64,000 nucleotides of DNA from Pseudonocardia acidicola (GCF_012911935.1 NZ_JAAXLA010000034.1:1-64000); one strand, 5' to 3'. Positions 16,480 to 26,067 are shown, counted from the stretch's first letter. The notes: generated by a model not told the origin, from the letters alone. Program-made: numbers and translations.

Positions 16480-17730
16480 GTGACAGCAGTTTCACAGCTC
16501 CCCCCCAGGACACGGCTGGCGTGCCGGCTCGGCCTCCTCGCAGCGTGGGCGTCGCGCCGTCTGGGTCGCCACGGCGGCATGATCGGCGGACGGGTCGCGC
16601 TGGCGGCCGACCCGGACGCGCTCGCCCGGCTGGCCGCCGGACGATCCATCGCGCTGGTCTCGGGAACCAACGGCAAGAGCACGACGACGACCTTGCTGGC
16701 GACCGCGCTGGGCGGCGCCGTCGACGCCGTCGCCACCAACATCGGCGGGGCCAACATGCCCGACGGGCTGGTGTCGGCGCTGCTGGAACGGCCCACTGCC
16801 CCCCGGGCTGTGCTCGAGGTGGACGAGCCCTACCTGCCGCGCGTGCTGATGGCGTGCCGGCCGGCCGTGGTGGTGCTGCTCAACCTCACCCGCGACCAGC
16901 TCGACCGGGTGGGGGAGACCCGGCAGCTGGCGGAGCGGATCCGGCAGGCGCTGGACGACCGGCCCGACGCGGTGGTCGTGGCGAACGTGGAGGACCCGCT
17001 GGTCGTCTGGGCGGCGCAGCGGGCCCGGCGGCAGGTGTGGGTCGCGGCCGGGACCGGCTGGACCGGGGACAGCACCCAGTGCCCGGCGTGCGGTGGGGTG
17101 CTGGTCCGCGACACGGGTACATGGAGCTGCAGCTGCGGGCTGCGTCGGCCCACCCCGGACTGGGAGCTGCACGGTGAACAGGTGCGGGTCCCCGACGGCC
17201 GCCGCGCCCGGCTGGTGCTGGGCTTGCCCGGGCGGATGAACGCGAGCAACGCGGTGCACGCCCTCGCCGCGGCGGACGCGATGGGGATGCCGTGGCCGGA
17301 CGCGCTGCCCCTGCTGAGCGACGTGCGCCAGGTGCACGGCCGTTATCGGACGGTCGCGGTCGGCGGGCATCGCGTCCGCATGCTGCTGGCCAAGAACCCG
17401 GCCGGCTGGCAGGAGATGCTCGACCTGCTGGCGGGCAGCCGCGGCGGGCTCGTGCTCGCGCTCAACGCCCGGGAGGCCGACGGCCGCGACCCGTCGTGGA
17501 TCTGGGACGTCCCGGTGGAGGCGTTGGCCACCCGGACCCTGGTGGCGGCGGGGGAGCGCGCCGCGGACGTGTCGGTCCGGCTGACCTACGCCGGCCTGCC
17601 GCACGTCGTCGCCCCCGACCCGGTGGCGGGCGTGCAGGCCCTGCCTGACGGCCCGGTGGACCTCGTCGCCGACTACACCGCCTTCCGCGGTGCGGCGCAC
17701 CAGCTACGGAGAGCACCCGATGTGCGCTGA
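16480..17730 (+). CDS. murT: MurT-type Mur ligase (lipid II isoglutamine synthase subunit)
   Basis: The 416-residue product has the Mur ligase P-loop GTNGKSTTT (62-70), the central domain with NLTRDQLDR, an inserted Zn ribbon (CPACGG near 201-206 and CSCG near 217-220) and a C-terminal DUF1727 domain. With GatD it amidates the alpha-carboxyl of D-Glu in lipid II. The GTG at 16480 gives the N-terminal length of actinobacterial MurT; an ATG at 16372 would add 36 residues. gatD overlaps its 3' end by 11 bp, so the two are translated together. Finding it between stress genes is unusual; it may be a second copy. Confidence 0.88.
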   Translation: MTAVSQLPPRTRLACRLGLLAAWASRRLGRHGGMIGGRVALAADPDALARLAAGRSIALVSGTNGKSTTTTLLATALGGAVDAVATNIGGANMPDGLVSALLERPTAPRAVLEVDEPYLPRVLMACRPAVVVLLNLTRDQLDRVGETRQLAERIRQALDDRPDAVVVANVEDPLVVWAAQRARRQVWVAAGTGWTGDSTQCPACGGVLVRDTGTWSCSCGLRRPTPDWELHGEQVRVPDGRRARLVLGLPGRMNASNAVHALAAADAMGMPWPDALPLLSDVRQVHGRYRTVAVGGHRVRMLLAKNPAGWQEMLDLLAGSRGGLVLALNAREADGRDPSWIWDVPVEALATRTLVAAGERAADVSVRLTYAGLPHVVAPDPVAGVQALPDGPVDLVADYTAFRGAAHQLRRAPDVR

Positions 17731-18538
17731 CTCGACGGTCGTGATCGCGCAGTTGTTCCCCGACCTGCTCGGCACCTACGGCGATTCGGGGAACGCCGCC
17801 GTGCTGCAGCGAAGGCTGGAGTGGCGCGGGATCCTCAGCCGGGTGCTGCCGGTGACCGCGGAGGACCCGATCCCGGCCTCCTGCGACGTCTACCTGCTCG
17901 GCGGCGGTGAGGACGCCGCTCAGCGGCTGGCCGTCGAACGGCTCGTGCGCTACGGCGCGGAGCTGCGGCAGGCCGTCGAGCGGGGGGCTCCGGCACTCGC
18001 GGTCTGCGCCGGCATGCAGATCCTCGGCCGCGAGTTCGCCGGCGCGCAGGGCGAGCCCCTCCCGGGCATGGGCCTGCTCGATCTGGTGACCACGCCGCGG
18101 CGGCAGCGCGCCGTCGGGGAGGTGGTCGTGGAGCCCGACCGGGCGCTGCTCGACGAACCGCTCACCGGCTTCGAGAACCATCGCGGAGCCACCCGGCTCG
18201 GCCCGGCCGCGCGCCCGCTCGGCCGGGTGCGCGCCGGTGTCGGCAACGGCGCGGGGATCCCCGTCGACGGCGCGGTGCAGGGCCGGGTGCTGGGCACCTA
18301 CCTGCACGGACCGGTCCTGGCGCGCAACCCGCAGCTCGCGGACCTGCTGCTGGGCTGGGTGGTGGGTGAGCCGCTGGCCCCGCTGCCGATCCCGGCGGTG
18401 GAGGAACTGCGCCGGACCCGGCTGGGCTCGCGGCTGGGCCGGCGCAGGGAGAGCGCGCACCGGTCACCGGCGGGCCCGGACGCCGACGGAGCCGACCCGG
18501 CGCCGGGGTGGCGGGTTCACCCCCGCCGCAGCGCGTGA
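17720..18538 (+). CDS. gatD: GatD glutamine amidotransferase (lipid II isoglutamine synthase subunit)
   Basis: This 272-residue class I glutamine amidotransferase-like protein has GGGED at 61-65, nucleophile Cys96 in VCAGMQILG, and His196 in LGTYLHGP. It supplies ammonia to MurT for amidation of D-Glu in lipid II. A basic, low-complexity C-terminal tail of about 50 residues follows the catalytic domain. The ATG at 17720 lies inside the murT 3' end, with GGAGAG upstream. Confidence 0.88.
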   Translation: MCADSTVVIAQLFPDLLGTYGDSGNAAVLQRRLEWRGILSRVLPVTAEDPIPASCDVYLLGGGEDAAQRLAVERLVRYGAELRQAVERGAPALAVCAGMQILGREFAGAQGEPLPGMGLLDLVTTPRRQRAVGEVVVEPDRALLDEPLTGFENHRGATRLGPAARPLGRVRAGVGNGAGIPVDGAVQGRVLGTYLHGPVLARNPQLADLLLGWVVGEPLAPLPIPAVEELRRTRLGSRLGRRRESAHRSPAGPDADGADPAPGWRVHPRRSA

Positions 18539-18556
18539 CGACGGCCGGCACACGCC

Positions 18557-19624
18557 GTGTGCGACATCGGGACGCCCGCAGAGGCCGCCGCGGCCCGCCC
18601 ACGGCAGGCGGCGGGGCCCGCGGTGGACCCCATCGCGCTGGAACCCGTCGACGAGGTCGTCGTCACGATGCTCGTCGACAACAGCTACGACGCGCTGATG
18701 GGCGACACCGGCCCGGCCCGGCGCGCGCCGTTCCCGCTGGTGCCGGCCGTGCCGGCGCCGCAGTTCACCGACGGCGCGACCCTCCCCGGGCTGGTCGCCG
18801 AGCACGGCTTCTCCGCGTTGGTGACCACGCGGCGCGGGGCGAGCACGCACACCGTGCTGTTCGACACCGGCGTGTCACCGGGCGGGCTGGCGGTCAACAT
18901 CGAGCGGCTCGGCCTCGACGCCGGCGCGATCGAGGCCGTGGTGCTCAGCCACGGCCACTTCGACCACGCCGGCGGCTTCGCCGGGCTCGCCCGCCTGCGG
19001 GGCCGCAGCGGACTGCCGCTCACCGTGCATCCGCTGGTCTGGAGCCGGCGGCGGTTCGCCCCGGCCGACCGGCCGCCGTGGGAGCTGCCGACGCTGAGCC
19101 GTTCCGCGTTGCAGGCCGAGGGTTTCGAGGTGATCGAGCGGCGGCAGCCCTCGCTGCTGCTGGACGGCTCGATCCTCATCACCGGAGAGGTCGACCGCAC
19201 CACCGAGTTCGAGCGCGGGCTGCCGATGCACGAGGCCTGGCTCGACGGGCGCTGGGAGCCCGACCCGCTGATCCTCGACGATCAGTCGGTGGTGGTCCAC
19301 GTGCGCGGGCGAGGGCTGGTGGTGATCACCGGGTGCGGGCACGCAGGCGCGGTGAACATCGCCCGGCACGCCCTGCGGCTGACCGGGGTGGACCGGTTGC
19401 ACGCCCTGCTCGGCGGCTTCCACCTGACCGGCCCGGCCTTCGAGCCGATCATCGAACCGACCGTGGCGGCGCTGGCCGAGATGACGCCCGACCTGCTGGT
19501 GCCGGCGCACTGCACGGGCTGGAAGGCCCAGCACCGGCTGGCCGCCGCGCTGCCCACCGCGTTCGTCCCGAACGCGGTGGGCACGTCGTACACGCTCGCC
19601 GGATCCGGGTCGCACGGATCCTGA
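18557..19624 (+). CDS. MBL-fold hydrolase of the dihydropterin-phosphate-synthase-like group
   Basis: The 355-residue product has metal motifs SHGHFDHAGG (about 133-142), CGHAGAVN, and GGFHLTGP, which characterise the MBL branch annotated as 7,8-dihydropterin-6-methyl-4-aminobenzene-phosphate synthase-like. The reaction in actinomycetes is not known. It starts 18 bp after gatD and probably belongs to the same transcript. Confidence 0.82.
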   Translation: MCDIGTPAEAAAARPRQAAGPAVDPIALEPVDEVVVTMLVDNSYDALMGDTGPARRAPFPLVPAVPAPQFTDGATLPGLVAEHGFSALVTTRRGASTHTVLFDTGVSPGGLAVNIERLGLDAGAIEAVVLSHGHFDHAGGFAGLARLRGRSGLPLTVHPLVWSRRRFAPADRPPWELPTLSRSALQAEGFEVIERRQPSLLLDGSILITGEVDRTTEFERGLPMHEAWLDGRWEPDPLILDDQSVVVHVRGRGLVVITGCGHAGAVNIARHALRLTGVDRLHALLGGFHLTGPAFEPIIEPTVAALAEMTPDLLVPAHCTGWKAQHRLAAALPTAFVPNAVGTSYTLAGSGSHGS

Positions 19625-19707
19625 CCGGTGCCGAACGGCCCCTGGACAGGTGCCTGACGTGCTGCGACGGTCCCGTTGACCGAGGGCCGGCTGCCAGGAG
19701 GACCGAC

Positions 19708-20109
19708 ATGAGCGACGCGGCGTCGAACCGCGAGGTGCTGAGCTTCGACTCCAACACGATGCCCTGGGGAGAGCTGTTCATCGAGCAGCTCAAGGTGGGG
19801 ATCCCGATCAAGGAATTCATCTCCGACCCCGATACGGGCATGTCCGTGCAGAAGATCAAGTACGAGGCCGGGTTCACGAACACGTGGCACCGGCACAACT
19901 GCGCCCACGGGATGTATGTCCTCGACGGAATCCTGCAGACGCACGCGGGCTCGTTCGGCCCCGGCAGCTTCGTGTGGTTCCCGGAGGGAATCGAGATGGA
20001 GCACGGGGCCACCCAGGACAACGACGTGACGGTCCTGTTCATCACGAACAAGCCCTTCGACATCATCTACACGTTCGAGGAGAACGACGATCCGAGCGGC
20101 ACCGTGTGA
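19708..20109 (+). CDS. Small cupin-domain protein
   Basis: This 133-residue single-cupin protein has the metal-binding motif WHRHNCAHGMYVLDG (about 58-72) and a second motif around FPEGIEMEHGA. The start is fixed by AGGAGG seven to eight bases upstream. Third-codon positions are less G/C-rich than neighbours (aag, gaa, gga and tat codons occur), so horizontal gain is possible. Function is not predictable beyond metal binding. A strong hairpin follows the gene. Confidence 0.8.
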   Translation: MSDAASNREVLSFDSNTMPWGELFIEQLKVGIPIKEFISDPDTGMSVQKIKYEAGFTNTWHRHNCAHGMYVLDGILQTHAGSFGPGSFVWFPEGIEMEHGATQDNDVTVLFITNKPFDIIYTFEENDDPSGTV

Positions 20110-20139
20110 GGGCGGATCGTCAAAAGTGACGATCCGCCC
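20110..20139 (+). terminator. Perfect 12-bp stem-loop after the cupin gene
   Basis: GGGCGGATCGTC and GACGATCCGCCC pair perfectly around a 6-nt AAAAGT loop, starting at the base after the stop codon. A T-rich stretch (GGTTGTT) follows about 5 bases later. This is the clearest intrinsic-type terminator in the window. Confidence 0.85.
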
Positions 20140-20212
20140 GGATGGTTGTTAACGGAACCAACTGGCGCAGCGACTGCGAGGGTGCACACGACGAACCGTG
20201 GAGACCCCCGCC

Positions 20213-20563
20213 ATGAGCACGCCTGCACCCCCCGCCCGGCAGTCGACTCGCGCGTTGAAGCAGATCACCTTCCACCGCCCGGCCCCGTGGGCCGTCGCCG
20301 TGGCCGGCAGGCGGCGCGAGCCGATACGCAGGCCGCTCGCCCGCGGCACCGCCGCGCTGTCCTACGTCTCGCTCGCCGGGGCGCTCGCGTCCGTGCTGTT
20401 CTTCCCGATCGTCCTGGCTCCGATCGCGATCGTCCTCGGGACGCTCGCCGTGGCGCTGGACCGCAGCGCCGACAGGCGTGGCCAGTGGGCCGGCATCGAC
20501 GGGATCGTGGTCGGGGTCGGGGTGACGATCTGGGCCCTTCTCGTGCTCTCCGGGATGTTGTGA
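20213..20563 (+). CDS. DUF4190-like two-helix membrane protein
   Basis: The 116-residue product has a Pro/Arg-rich cytosolic N-terminus and two transmembrane helices separated by a short loop (LSYVSLAGALASVLFFPIVLAP and DGIVVGVGVTIWALLVLSG regions), as in DUF4190 proteins. Function is unknown. The ATG at 20213 has GTGGAG upstream; a GTG five codons earlier is possible. Confidence 0.65.
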   Translation: MSTPAPPARQSTRALKQITFHRPAPWAVAVAGRRREPIRRPLARGTAALSYVSLAGALASVLFFPIVLAPIAIVLGTLAVALDRSADRRGQWAGIDGIVVGVGVTIWALLVLSGML

Positions 20564-20755
20564 GCGTTCGGTGATCGTTGCAGGGCCGCTCCCGCCGGTT
20601 CCCGGCGATCGGCGCGCAGTCGCGGTACCGCCGGAAATGGGTCGTGATCCTACGCGCCGCATACGGTCGCTTGTGCCGATCGTCACCCGTGCCGACCGCT
20701 AGGAACGCGTCAAGATCACGAAAATCGCCCGGCCGGGGCTGTCACTCTCGTCCGT

Positions 20756-22705
20756 GTGGTCGGAGTACTGAAGCGACTGGTGGTGGGTCGCCCCCTGCGG
20801 AGCGCTCACCTCGGGGAGACGCTGCTGCCCAAGTGGCTGGCGCTGCCAATTTTCTGTAGTGACCCGATCTCCTCGGTCGCCTACGCGACCGAGCAGATCG
20901 TGCTCGTGCTGGCCGCCGGTGGGCTGGCCGCGCTGACGCTGACCCCGTGGGTGGGGCTGGCCGTGGCGCTGGTGCTGGCCGTCGTGGTCGCTTCCTACCG
21001 CCAGACCTGCTACGCCTACCCCAACGGCGGCGGCGCGTTCGCCGTCAGCAAGGAGAACCTCGGCGAGACCGCGGCGTTGATCGCGGCCAGCGCGCTGCTG
21101 GTGGACTACGTGATGACGGTGGCGGTGTCGGTGGTGTCCGGGGTCGTCGCGATCACCTCGGCGTTCCGGTCGCTGGCCCCGCACGCGGTGCTGATCTCGG
21201 TCGCCTTCGTCACCGTGCTGGTGCTGGGCAACCTGCGCGGCACCAAGGAGTCGGGCAAGTTGTTCGCGGTGCCCACCTACGCGTTCGTGGGCCTGACGTT
21301 CCTCATGTTCGCCGTGGCGATCGTGAAGGACCTGACGGTCGGGCTGCCGCCCGCGGAGACGGCGAACATCCCGCTCGAGCAGACGGTGCACGTCGGCGGG
21401 GTCTTCACGCTGATCCTGCTGCTGCGCGCCTTCGCCTCGGGCTGCACCGCGCTGACCGGAGTGGAGGCGATCAGCAACGGGGTGCCGGCGTTCCGCAAGC
21501 CGAAGAGCCGCAACGCCGCGATGACGCTGGTGATGATGGGCGGGCTGGCGATCAGCATGTTCGGCGGCATCACGCTGCTCGCGCTCGTGCTCAACGCCCA
21601 CGCGAACCCGGACGGCAACCCGTCGGTCATCTCGCAGATCGCCGCCTCGGTCTTCGGCGGCTCGTCGGCGCTGTTCTTCCTGTACCAGGCCGCGACCGCG
21701 GGCATCCTGATCCTCGCCGCGAACACCGCGTTCAACGGCTTCCCGGTGCTGGCCTCGATCCTGGCGCACAACCGCTACCTGCCCCGCCAGCTGCACAACC
21801 GGGGTGACCGGCTGGTGTTCTCCAACGGCGTGCTGCTGCTCGCCGGCTTCGCCGCAGCGCTGATCGTCGGGTTCGACGCCAACATCGACAAGCTAATCCA
21901 GCTCTACATCATCGGTGTGTTCACCAGCTTCACCCTGAGCCAGTTCGGGATGGTCCGGCACTGGAGCTCGGTGCTGGCCTCCGGCGCCGAGGGTCTGTCG
22001 CGGGGCCGGATCCGCCGGTCCCAGGCGGTGAACCTGCTCGGTGCGACCACGACCGCCGTGGTGCTCGTCATCGTGTTCGCCACCAAGATCACCCACGGGG
22101 CCTGGCTCGCGGTCGCCGCGATGATCGTGGCGTTCTTCCTGATGCGCGGGATCAACCGTTACTACGCGCGCGTCGAGGAGCGGATCCGCCCGGACGACAC
22201 CCCGACCACGCTGCCCTCCCGGGTGCGCGGTGTCGTGCTCGTCTCCCGGATGAACAAGCCCGCGCTGCGGGCGCTGGCCTTCGCCCGGTCGACCCGCCCG
22301 GACGGGCTGGAGGCGATGACCCTCGCGGTGGACGAGGACGAGACCCGCGAGCTGCTCGAGGAATGGCGCCGGCGCGAGATCCCGGTTCCGCTGAAGGTGC
22401 TCGAGGCCCCTTACCGGGACGCGGTGCGCCCGCTGCTCGACTATGTGATCAAGCTGCGCAGCACGGCTCCCCGCACCGTGGTCGCGGTGTACATCCCGGA
22501 GTACGTGACCACGCGGTGGTGGCAGAACCTGCTGCACAACCAGACCGCGCTGCGGTTCAAGGCGCGGCTGCTGTTCGTCCCCGGGGTCGTCGTGGTCAAC
22601 GTGCCCTACCAGCTCGACGTGGCCGACCAGGGCTGGCTCGGCGACCAGCCGTCGCTCGCCGCCGCGGCGACCGCACCGGCCGCCGGGGCCGGCGAGCCGG
22701 CCTGA
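20756..22705 (+). CDS. APC-superfamily permease, KimA-like potassium transporter
   Basis: The 649-residue product has about 12 transmembrane helices starting with PIFCSDPISSVAYATEQ, an APC core, and a cytosolic C-terminal region of about 200 residues. This size and layout match KimA (YdaO) high-affinity K+ importers. In Firmicutes these are controlled by c-di-AMP; I see no convincing ydaO riboswitch in the 190 bp upstream. It could also be an amino-acid permease. Start is GTG at 20756. Confidence 0.8.
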   Translation: MVGVLKRLVVGRPLRSAHLGETLLPKWLALPIFCSDPISSVAYATEQIVLVLAAGGLAALTLTPWVGLAVALVLAVVVASYRQTCYAYPNGGGAFAVSKENLGETAALIAASALLVDYVMTVAVSVVSGVVAITSAFRSLAPHAVLISVAFVTVLVLGNLRGTKESGKLFAVPTYAFVGLTFLMFAVAIVKDLTVGLPPAETANIPLEQTVHVGGVFTLILLLRAFASGCTALTGVEAISNGVPAFRKPKSRNAAMTLVMMGGLAISMFGGITLLALVLNAHANPDGNPSVISQIAASVFGGSSALFFLYQAATAGILILAANTAFNGFPVLASILAHNRYLPRQLHNRGDRLVFSNGVLLLAGFAAALIVGFDANIDKLIQLYIIGVFTSFTLSQFGMVRHWSSVLASGAEGLSRGRIRRSQAVNLLGATTTAVVLVIVFATKITHGAWLAVAAMIVAFFLMRGINRYYARVEERIRPDDTPTTLPSRVRGVVLVSRMNKPALRALAFARSTRPDGLEAMTLAVDEDETRELLEEWRRREIPVPLKVLEAPYRDAVRPLLDYVIKLRSTAPRTVVAVYIPEYVTTRWWQNLLHNQTALRFKARLLFVPGVVVVNVPYQLDVADQGWLGDQPSLAAAATAPAAGAGEPA

Positions 22706-22708
22706 GGC

Positions 22709-22984
22709 TCACAGGCTCAGCGCGACCGACCGCAGCACCAGCACGGCGACGAAGACCACGATGAACGCCAGGTCGATCGCGACGGAGCCGAGCCGCACCG
22801 GCGGCAGGATCCGGCGCACCGGCGCGATCACCGGCTCGGTCACCGAGTGGGTGAGTCGCCGGGCGGTCGACAACGCCCGGTTCTCGCCGCCCAGCACGCT
22901 CAGCCAGTCCACGACGACGCGGGCCAGCAGAACGATCTGGAACAGCAGCAGGACGGTGGCGAGCAGGGATCCGATCGCACTCAC
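22709..22984 (-). CDS. YggT-family membrane protein
   Basis: The 91-residue product has two hydrophobic helices separated by the family loop with LTEPVIAPVRRILPP-like sequence (here TEPVIAPVRRILPPVR). YggT proteins are associated with division genes in actinomycetes and with K+ or osmotic tolerance in others. It is convergent with the KimA-like gene three bases away, which fits an ion-homeostasis link but does not prove it. Confidence 0.85.
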   Translation of the reverse strand: MSAIGSLLATVLLLFQIVLLARVVVDWLSVLGGENRALSTARRLTHSVTEPVIAPVRRILPPVRLGSVAIDLAFIVVFVAVLVLRSVALSL

Positions 22985-23071
22985 GGCAGGCTCCTCTCCG
23001 GGGCGACCACCAGTGTCGCCCTCGCGGGTGAGAGGACGCTGAGCGTGCGGTGAGGGCCGGTCCGCCTCCGC

Positions 23072-23416
23072 TCACGGGCGGCGGTGCTGCGGGGCCCGCC
23101 GGGACTTCTCGTCGTCGACCTGCCGGGTCAGCTCCTTGCGCGCCTCGGCCAGTGCCTGGTCCAGGTCCGGCCGCGACGCGCCGGCCACCAGGTGCGGCCG
23201 TCCCGTCAGCCGGAGGTTCACCGTGACCCGCTGCTCGGGTTTGTCGCGGTCCTTCACCGAGACCTCGATGTCCACCTGGTCGGGATTCCAGCCGGCCAGG
23301 TGTTTCGCGAGACCGGACAGGCCTCGCAGAACCCGTTCGCGGTCGGCCTCCCGGAAGCCCCCGCCGAGGCGGACCCGTTGCTGCAGCGCTGCGATGCGCT
23401 CGTCGACGCCGGCCAT
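23072..23416 (-). CDS. Short HPF/RaiA-like ribosome-associated protein
   Basis: The 114-residue product has the HPF/RaiA beta-alpha pattern: IDERIAALQ-type start, VDIEVSVKDRDKPEQRVTVNLRLTG strands, and an amphipathic helix with DLDQALAEARKELTRQVDD. It lacks the C-terminal dimerisation domain of long HPF. It is the second of three ribosome-hibernation-type proteins in the window and is divergent from the cytochrome bd operon. Confidence 0.75.
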   Translation of the reverse strand: MAGVDERIAALQQRVRLGGGFREADRERVLRGLSGLAKHLAGWNPDQVDIEVSVKDRDKPEQRVTVNLRLTGRPHLVAGASRPDLDQALAEARKELTRQVDDEKSRRAPQHRRP

Positions 23417-23595
23417 GCGCCGGGGTTCCCCGGCGGCGCGGGACCAACCGCGGGCTGCTGTCCTGGCAGGTCGGCTTCGCCGCGCGAACTCGCGCCGCGG
23501 GGCCGAGGTGCACCGTCGTCCACCGCCGAAAACTGGTGATGGTCCGGTAGGCCGGGGGAGGGACGTTCCCGGGCCGTAGCGGCAAGGAGGAGCCG

Positions 23596-24996
23596 GTGGG
23601 CCAACTCGATCTCGCGCGGTGGCAGTTCGGGATCACGACCGTCTACCACTTCTTCTTCGTCCCGCTGACGATCGGCATGGGATGGGTGGTGGCGGGGTTC
23701 CAGACCGCCTGGGTGCGCACCCGGAACCCGTCCTACCGGCAGCTGACGATGTTCTTCGGCCGGCTGTTCATCATCATCTTCGCGCTCGGCGCGGTCACCG
23801 GGATCGTCCAGGAGTTCCAGTTCGGGATGAACTGGAGCGACTACTCACGCTTCGTCGGCGACATCTTCGGCGCGCCGCTGGCCTTCGAGGGCCTGGTCGC
23901 CTTCTTCCTGGAGTCGACCTTCATCGGGCTGTGGATCTTCGGTTGGGACCGGCTCGGCCCCCGGCTGCACCTCGCCACGATCTACCTGACGGCGGTGGGG
24001 TCGCTGGTCTCGGCGTACTTCATCCTCACCGCCAACGCGTGGATGCAGCACCCGGTGGGCTTCACCGTCGACCGTTCGGCCGGCCGGGCCGAGCTCACCG
24101 ACTTCGGCGCCGTCCTCACCAGCTCGACGACGATCGTCGCGGTGCTGCACACCGTCACCGCGGCGTTCCTCAGCGCCGGCGCCCTGGTCGTCGGGGTGAG
24201 CGCCTGGCAGTTGTGGCGGCGCGGGCACACTCCCGACGCGCCGTCGTTCCGCCGCGCCGCGAAGGCCGGGATGTGGCTCACCGTGATCGCCGGCCTCGCC
24301 GTGATGCTCTCCGGGCACACCCAGGGCGTGGTCATGACCCGGCAGCAGCCGATGAAGATGGCGGCGGCCGAGGCGCTCTACCACACCGAGCAGCCCGCGT
24401 CGTTCTCGCTGATCACGATCGGCACGCTGGACGGTTCCCGGGAGATCTGGAGCCTCAAGGTCCCCGGGCTGCTGTCGTTCCTGGCCACCGGCACGTTCAA
24501 CGGCAGGGTGGAGGGCATCTACGACCTGCAGAACCAGTACGTCCAGCGGTTCGGGCCCGGTGACTACCGGCCGGTCGTCCCGGTCACGTTCTGGAGCTAC
24601 CGGCTGATGATCGGGCTCGGCGGACTCGCGGCGCTCGTCTCCCTGATCGGGCTGTGGATCATGCGGCGGGGCCGGTACGCGTCGCGCCCGGCGTTCTACC
24701 GGTGGGCACTGATCGGGACCGTGCTGCCGGTGCTCGGGTGCTCCTTCGGCTGGATCTTCACCGAGATGGGCCGGCAGCCCTGGATCGTCTGGGGACAGAT
24801 GCGCACCGCCGCCGGGGTCTCCCCGGCCGTCCCCGCCGGCACGGTGCTGGCGTCACTGATCGTCTACACGCTGCTCTACGGAGCGCTGGCGGTCATCGGG
24901 TTCGCGCTGCTGCGCCGCGAGGCCACGGGCCCGCTGCCGGCCGAGCCCGAGCCGGAGACCGCCGACGCGGAACGCCGACCGACCTTCGCCTACTGA
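23596..24996 (+). CDS. cydA: Cytochrome bd oxidase subunit I
   Basis: The 466-residue product begins WQFGITTVYHFFFVPLTIG with His18 as the expected low-spin/high-spin haem ligand region, then about nine transmembrane helices, and carries the GRQPW segment and short Q-loop of the CydA type. It oxidises quinol and reduces O2 with high affinity and does not pump protons. The GTG start follows AAGGAGGAG. It heads the operon cydA-cydB-cydD-cydC, followed closely by mscS. Confidence 0.95.
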   Translation: MGQLDLARWQFGITTVYHFFFVPLTIGMGWVVAGFQTAWVRTRNPSYRQLTMFFGRLFIIIFALGAVTGIVQEFQFGMNWSDYSRFVGDIFGAPLAFEGLVAFFLESTFIGLWIFGWDRLGPRLHLATIYLTAVGSLVSAYFILTANAWMQHPVGFTVDRSAGRAELTDFGAVLTSSTTIVAVLHTVTAAFLSAGALVVGVSAWQLWRRGHTPDAPSFRRAAKAGMWLTVIAGLAVMLSGHTQGVVMTRQQPMKMAAAEALYHTEQPASFSLITIGTLDGSREIWSLKVPGLLSFLATGTFNGRVEGIYDLQNQYVQRFGPGDYRPVVPVTFWSYRLMIGLGGLAALVSLIGLWIMRRGRYASRPAFYRWALIGTVLPVLGCSFGWIFTEMGRQPWIVWGQMRTAAGVSPAVPAGTVLASLIVYTLLYGALAVIGFALLRREATGPLPAEPEPETADAERRPTFAY

Positions 24997-25011
24997 CCGG
25001 ACAGACTCGTC

Positions 25012-26058
25012 ATGGACCTCGCCACCCTCTGGTTCGTCGCCATCGCGGTCCTGTGGACCGGCTACTTCTTCCTGGAGGGCTTCGACTTCGGGGTCGGGAT
25101 GCTGCTCCCGGTGCTCGGCCGCACCGACGCCGAACGCACCACCGTCATCAGCACGATCGGCGGGGTCTGGGACGCCAACGAGGTATGGCTCATCGTGGCC
25201 GGCGGCGCGACGTTCGCCGCGTTCCCGCTCTGGTACGCCACGATGTTCTCCGGCTTCTACGTGGCGTTGCTGATCATCCTGGTGGCGCTCATCCTGCGCG
25301 GGGTCGCGTTCGAGTTCCGCGGCCGCCGCGAGGACCGGCGGTGGCGGGCCAACTGGGAGCGCGCCATCGTCGCGGGCAGCCTGGTCCCGGCCGTGCTCTG
25401 GGGCATCGCGTTCGCCGACATCGTGCGCGGGGTGCCGATCGACGCCCGCCACGAGTACGCCGGCGGCCCCGGTGACCTGGTGAGCTGGTACTCGGTGCTC
25501 GGCGGGCTGGCCACGCTCACCCTGTTCCTGCTGCACGGCGCGCTGTTCCTGCGCCTGCGCACCTTCGGCGAGGTCCGGGTCCGAGCCAGGCAGGCCGCCC
25601 GGTGGATCGGCCCGGCCACGGTGCTCGTCGTCGCCGGGTTCCTGGCCTGGACCCAGGTCCACCGGGGTGGTGTGGTGACCGTCGTGACCGCGGCGGTGGC
25701 CGTTGCCGCGCTGATCGGGGCGTGGGCGCTGAACCGGATCGGGCCCGCCGGGGCCGCGTTCACACTCACCGGCCTCGCGATCGTCGCGGCCACGGCGACG
25801 CTGTTCATCGGCCTGTACCCCGATGTCCTGCCGTCGACGATCAACCCGGCGTACAGCCTCACCGTGCACAACGCGAGCTCCACCCACTACACGCTGACGA
25901 TCATGACTTGGGCGGCGGTGATCGTGCTGCCGATCGTGCTGGCCTACCAGGCGTGGACATACTGGGTGTTCGCGCGGCGGATCGGTGTGGCGCAGCGCCC
26001 ACCGCAGCGACGGCCCACGCCGAAACGACCGGCGGCGGCGAGGTCGGGGCACCGGTAG
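25012..26058 (+). CDS. cydB: Cytochrome bd oxidase subunit II
   Basis: The 348-residue product has the CydB signatures GYFFLEGFDFGVGMLLP near the N-terminus and GGVWDANEVWLI at about 47-58, with about eight helices and a basic C-terminal tail. It starts 15 bp after cydA and is the obligate partner of CydA. Confidence 0.95.
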   Translation: MDLATLWFVAIAVLWTGYFFLEGFDFGVGMLLPVLGRTDAERTTVISTIGGVWDANEVWLIVAGGATFAAFPLWYATMFSGFYVALLIILVALILRGVAFEFRGRREDRRWRANWERAIVAGSLVPAVLWGIAFADIVRGVPIDARHEYAGGPGDLVSWYSVLGGLATLTLFLLHGALFLRLRTFGEVRVRARQAARWIGPATVLVVAGFLAWTQVHRGGVVTVVTAAVAVAALIGAWALNRIGPAGAAFTLTGLAIVAATATLFIGLYPDVLPSTINPAYSLTVHNASSTHYTLTIMTWAAVIVLPIVLAYQAWTYWVFARRIGVAQRPPQRRPTPKRPAAARSGHR

Positions 26059-26067
26059 GGCGCCGGC

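Noticed and set aside
20564..20755. c-di-AMP (ydaO-type) riboswitch before the KimA-like gene
   Set aside because: The region is long enough, but I could not match the conserved cores or pair the expected helices. A covariance-model search would decide.
23521..23595. DevR-type box upstream of cydA (GGGACGTTCCCGGG region)
   Set aside because: The right arm does not fit GGCCC at the 5-4-5 spacing, so the bd operon is not assigned to the regulon from sequence alone.
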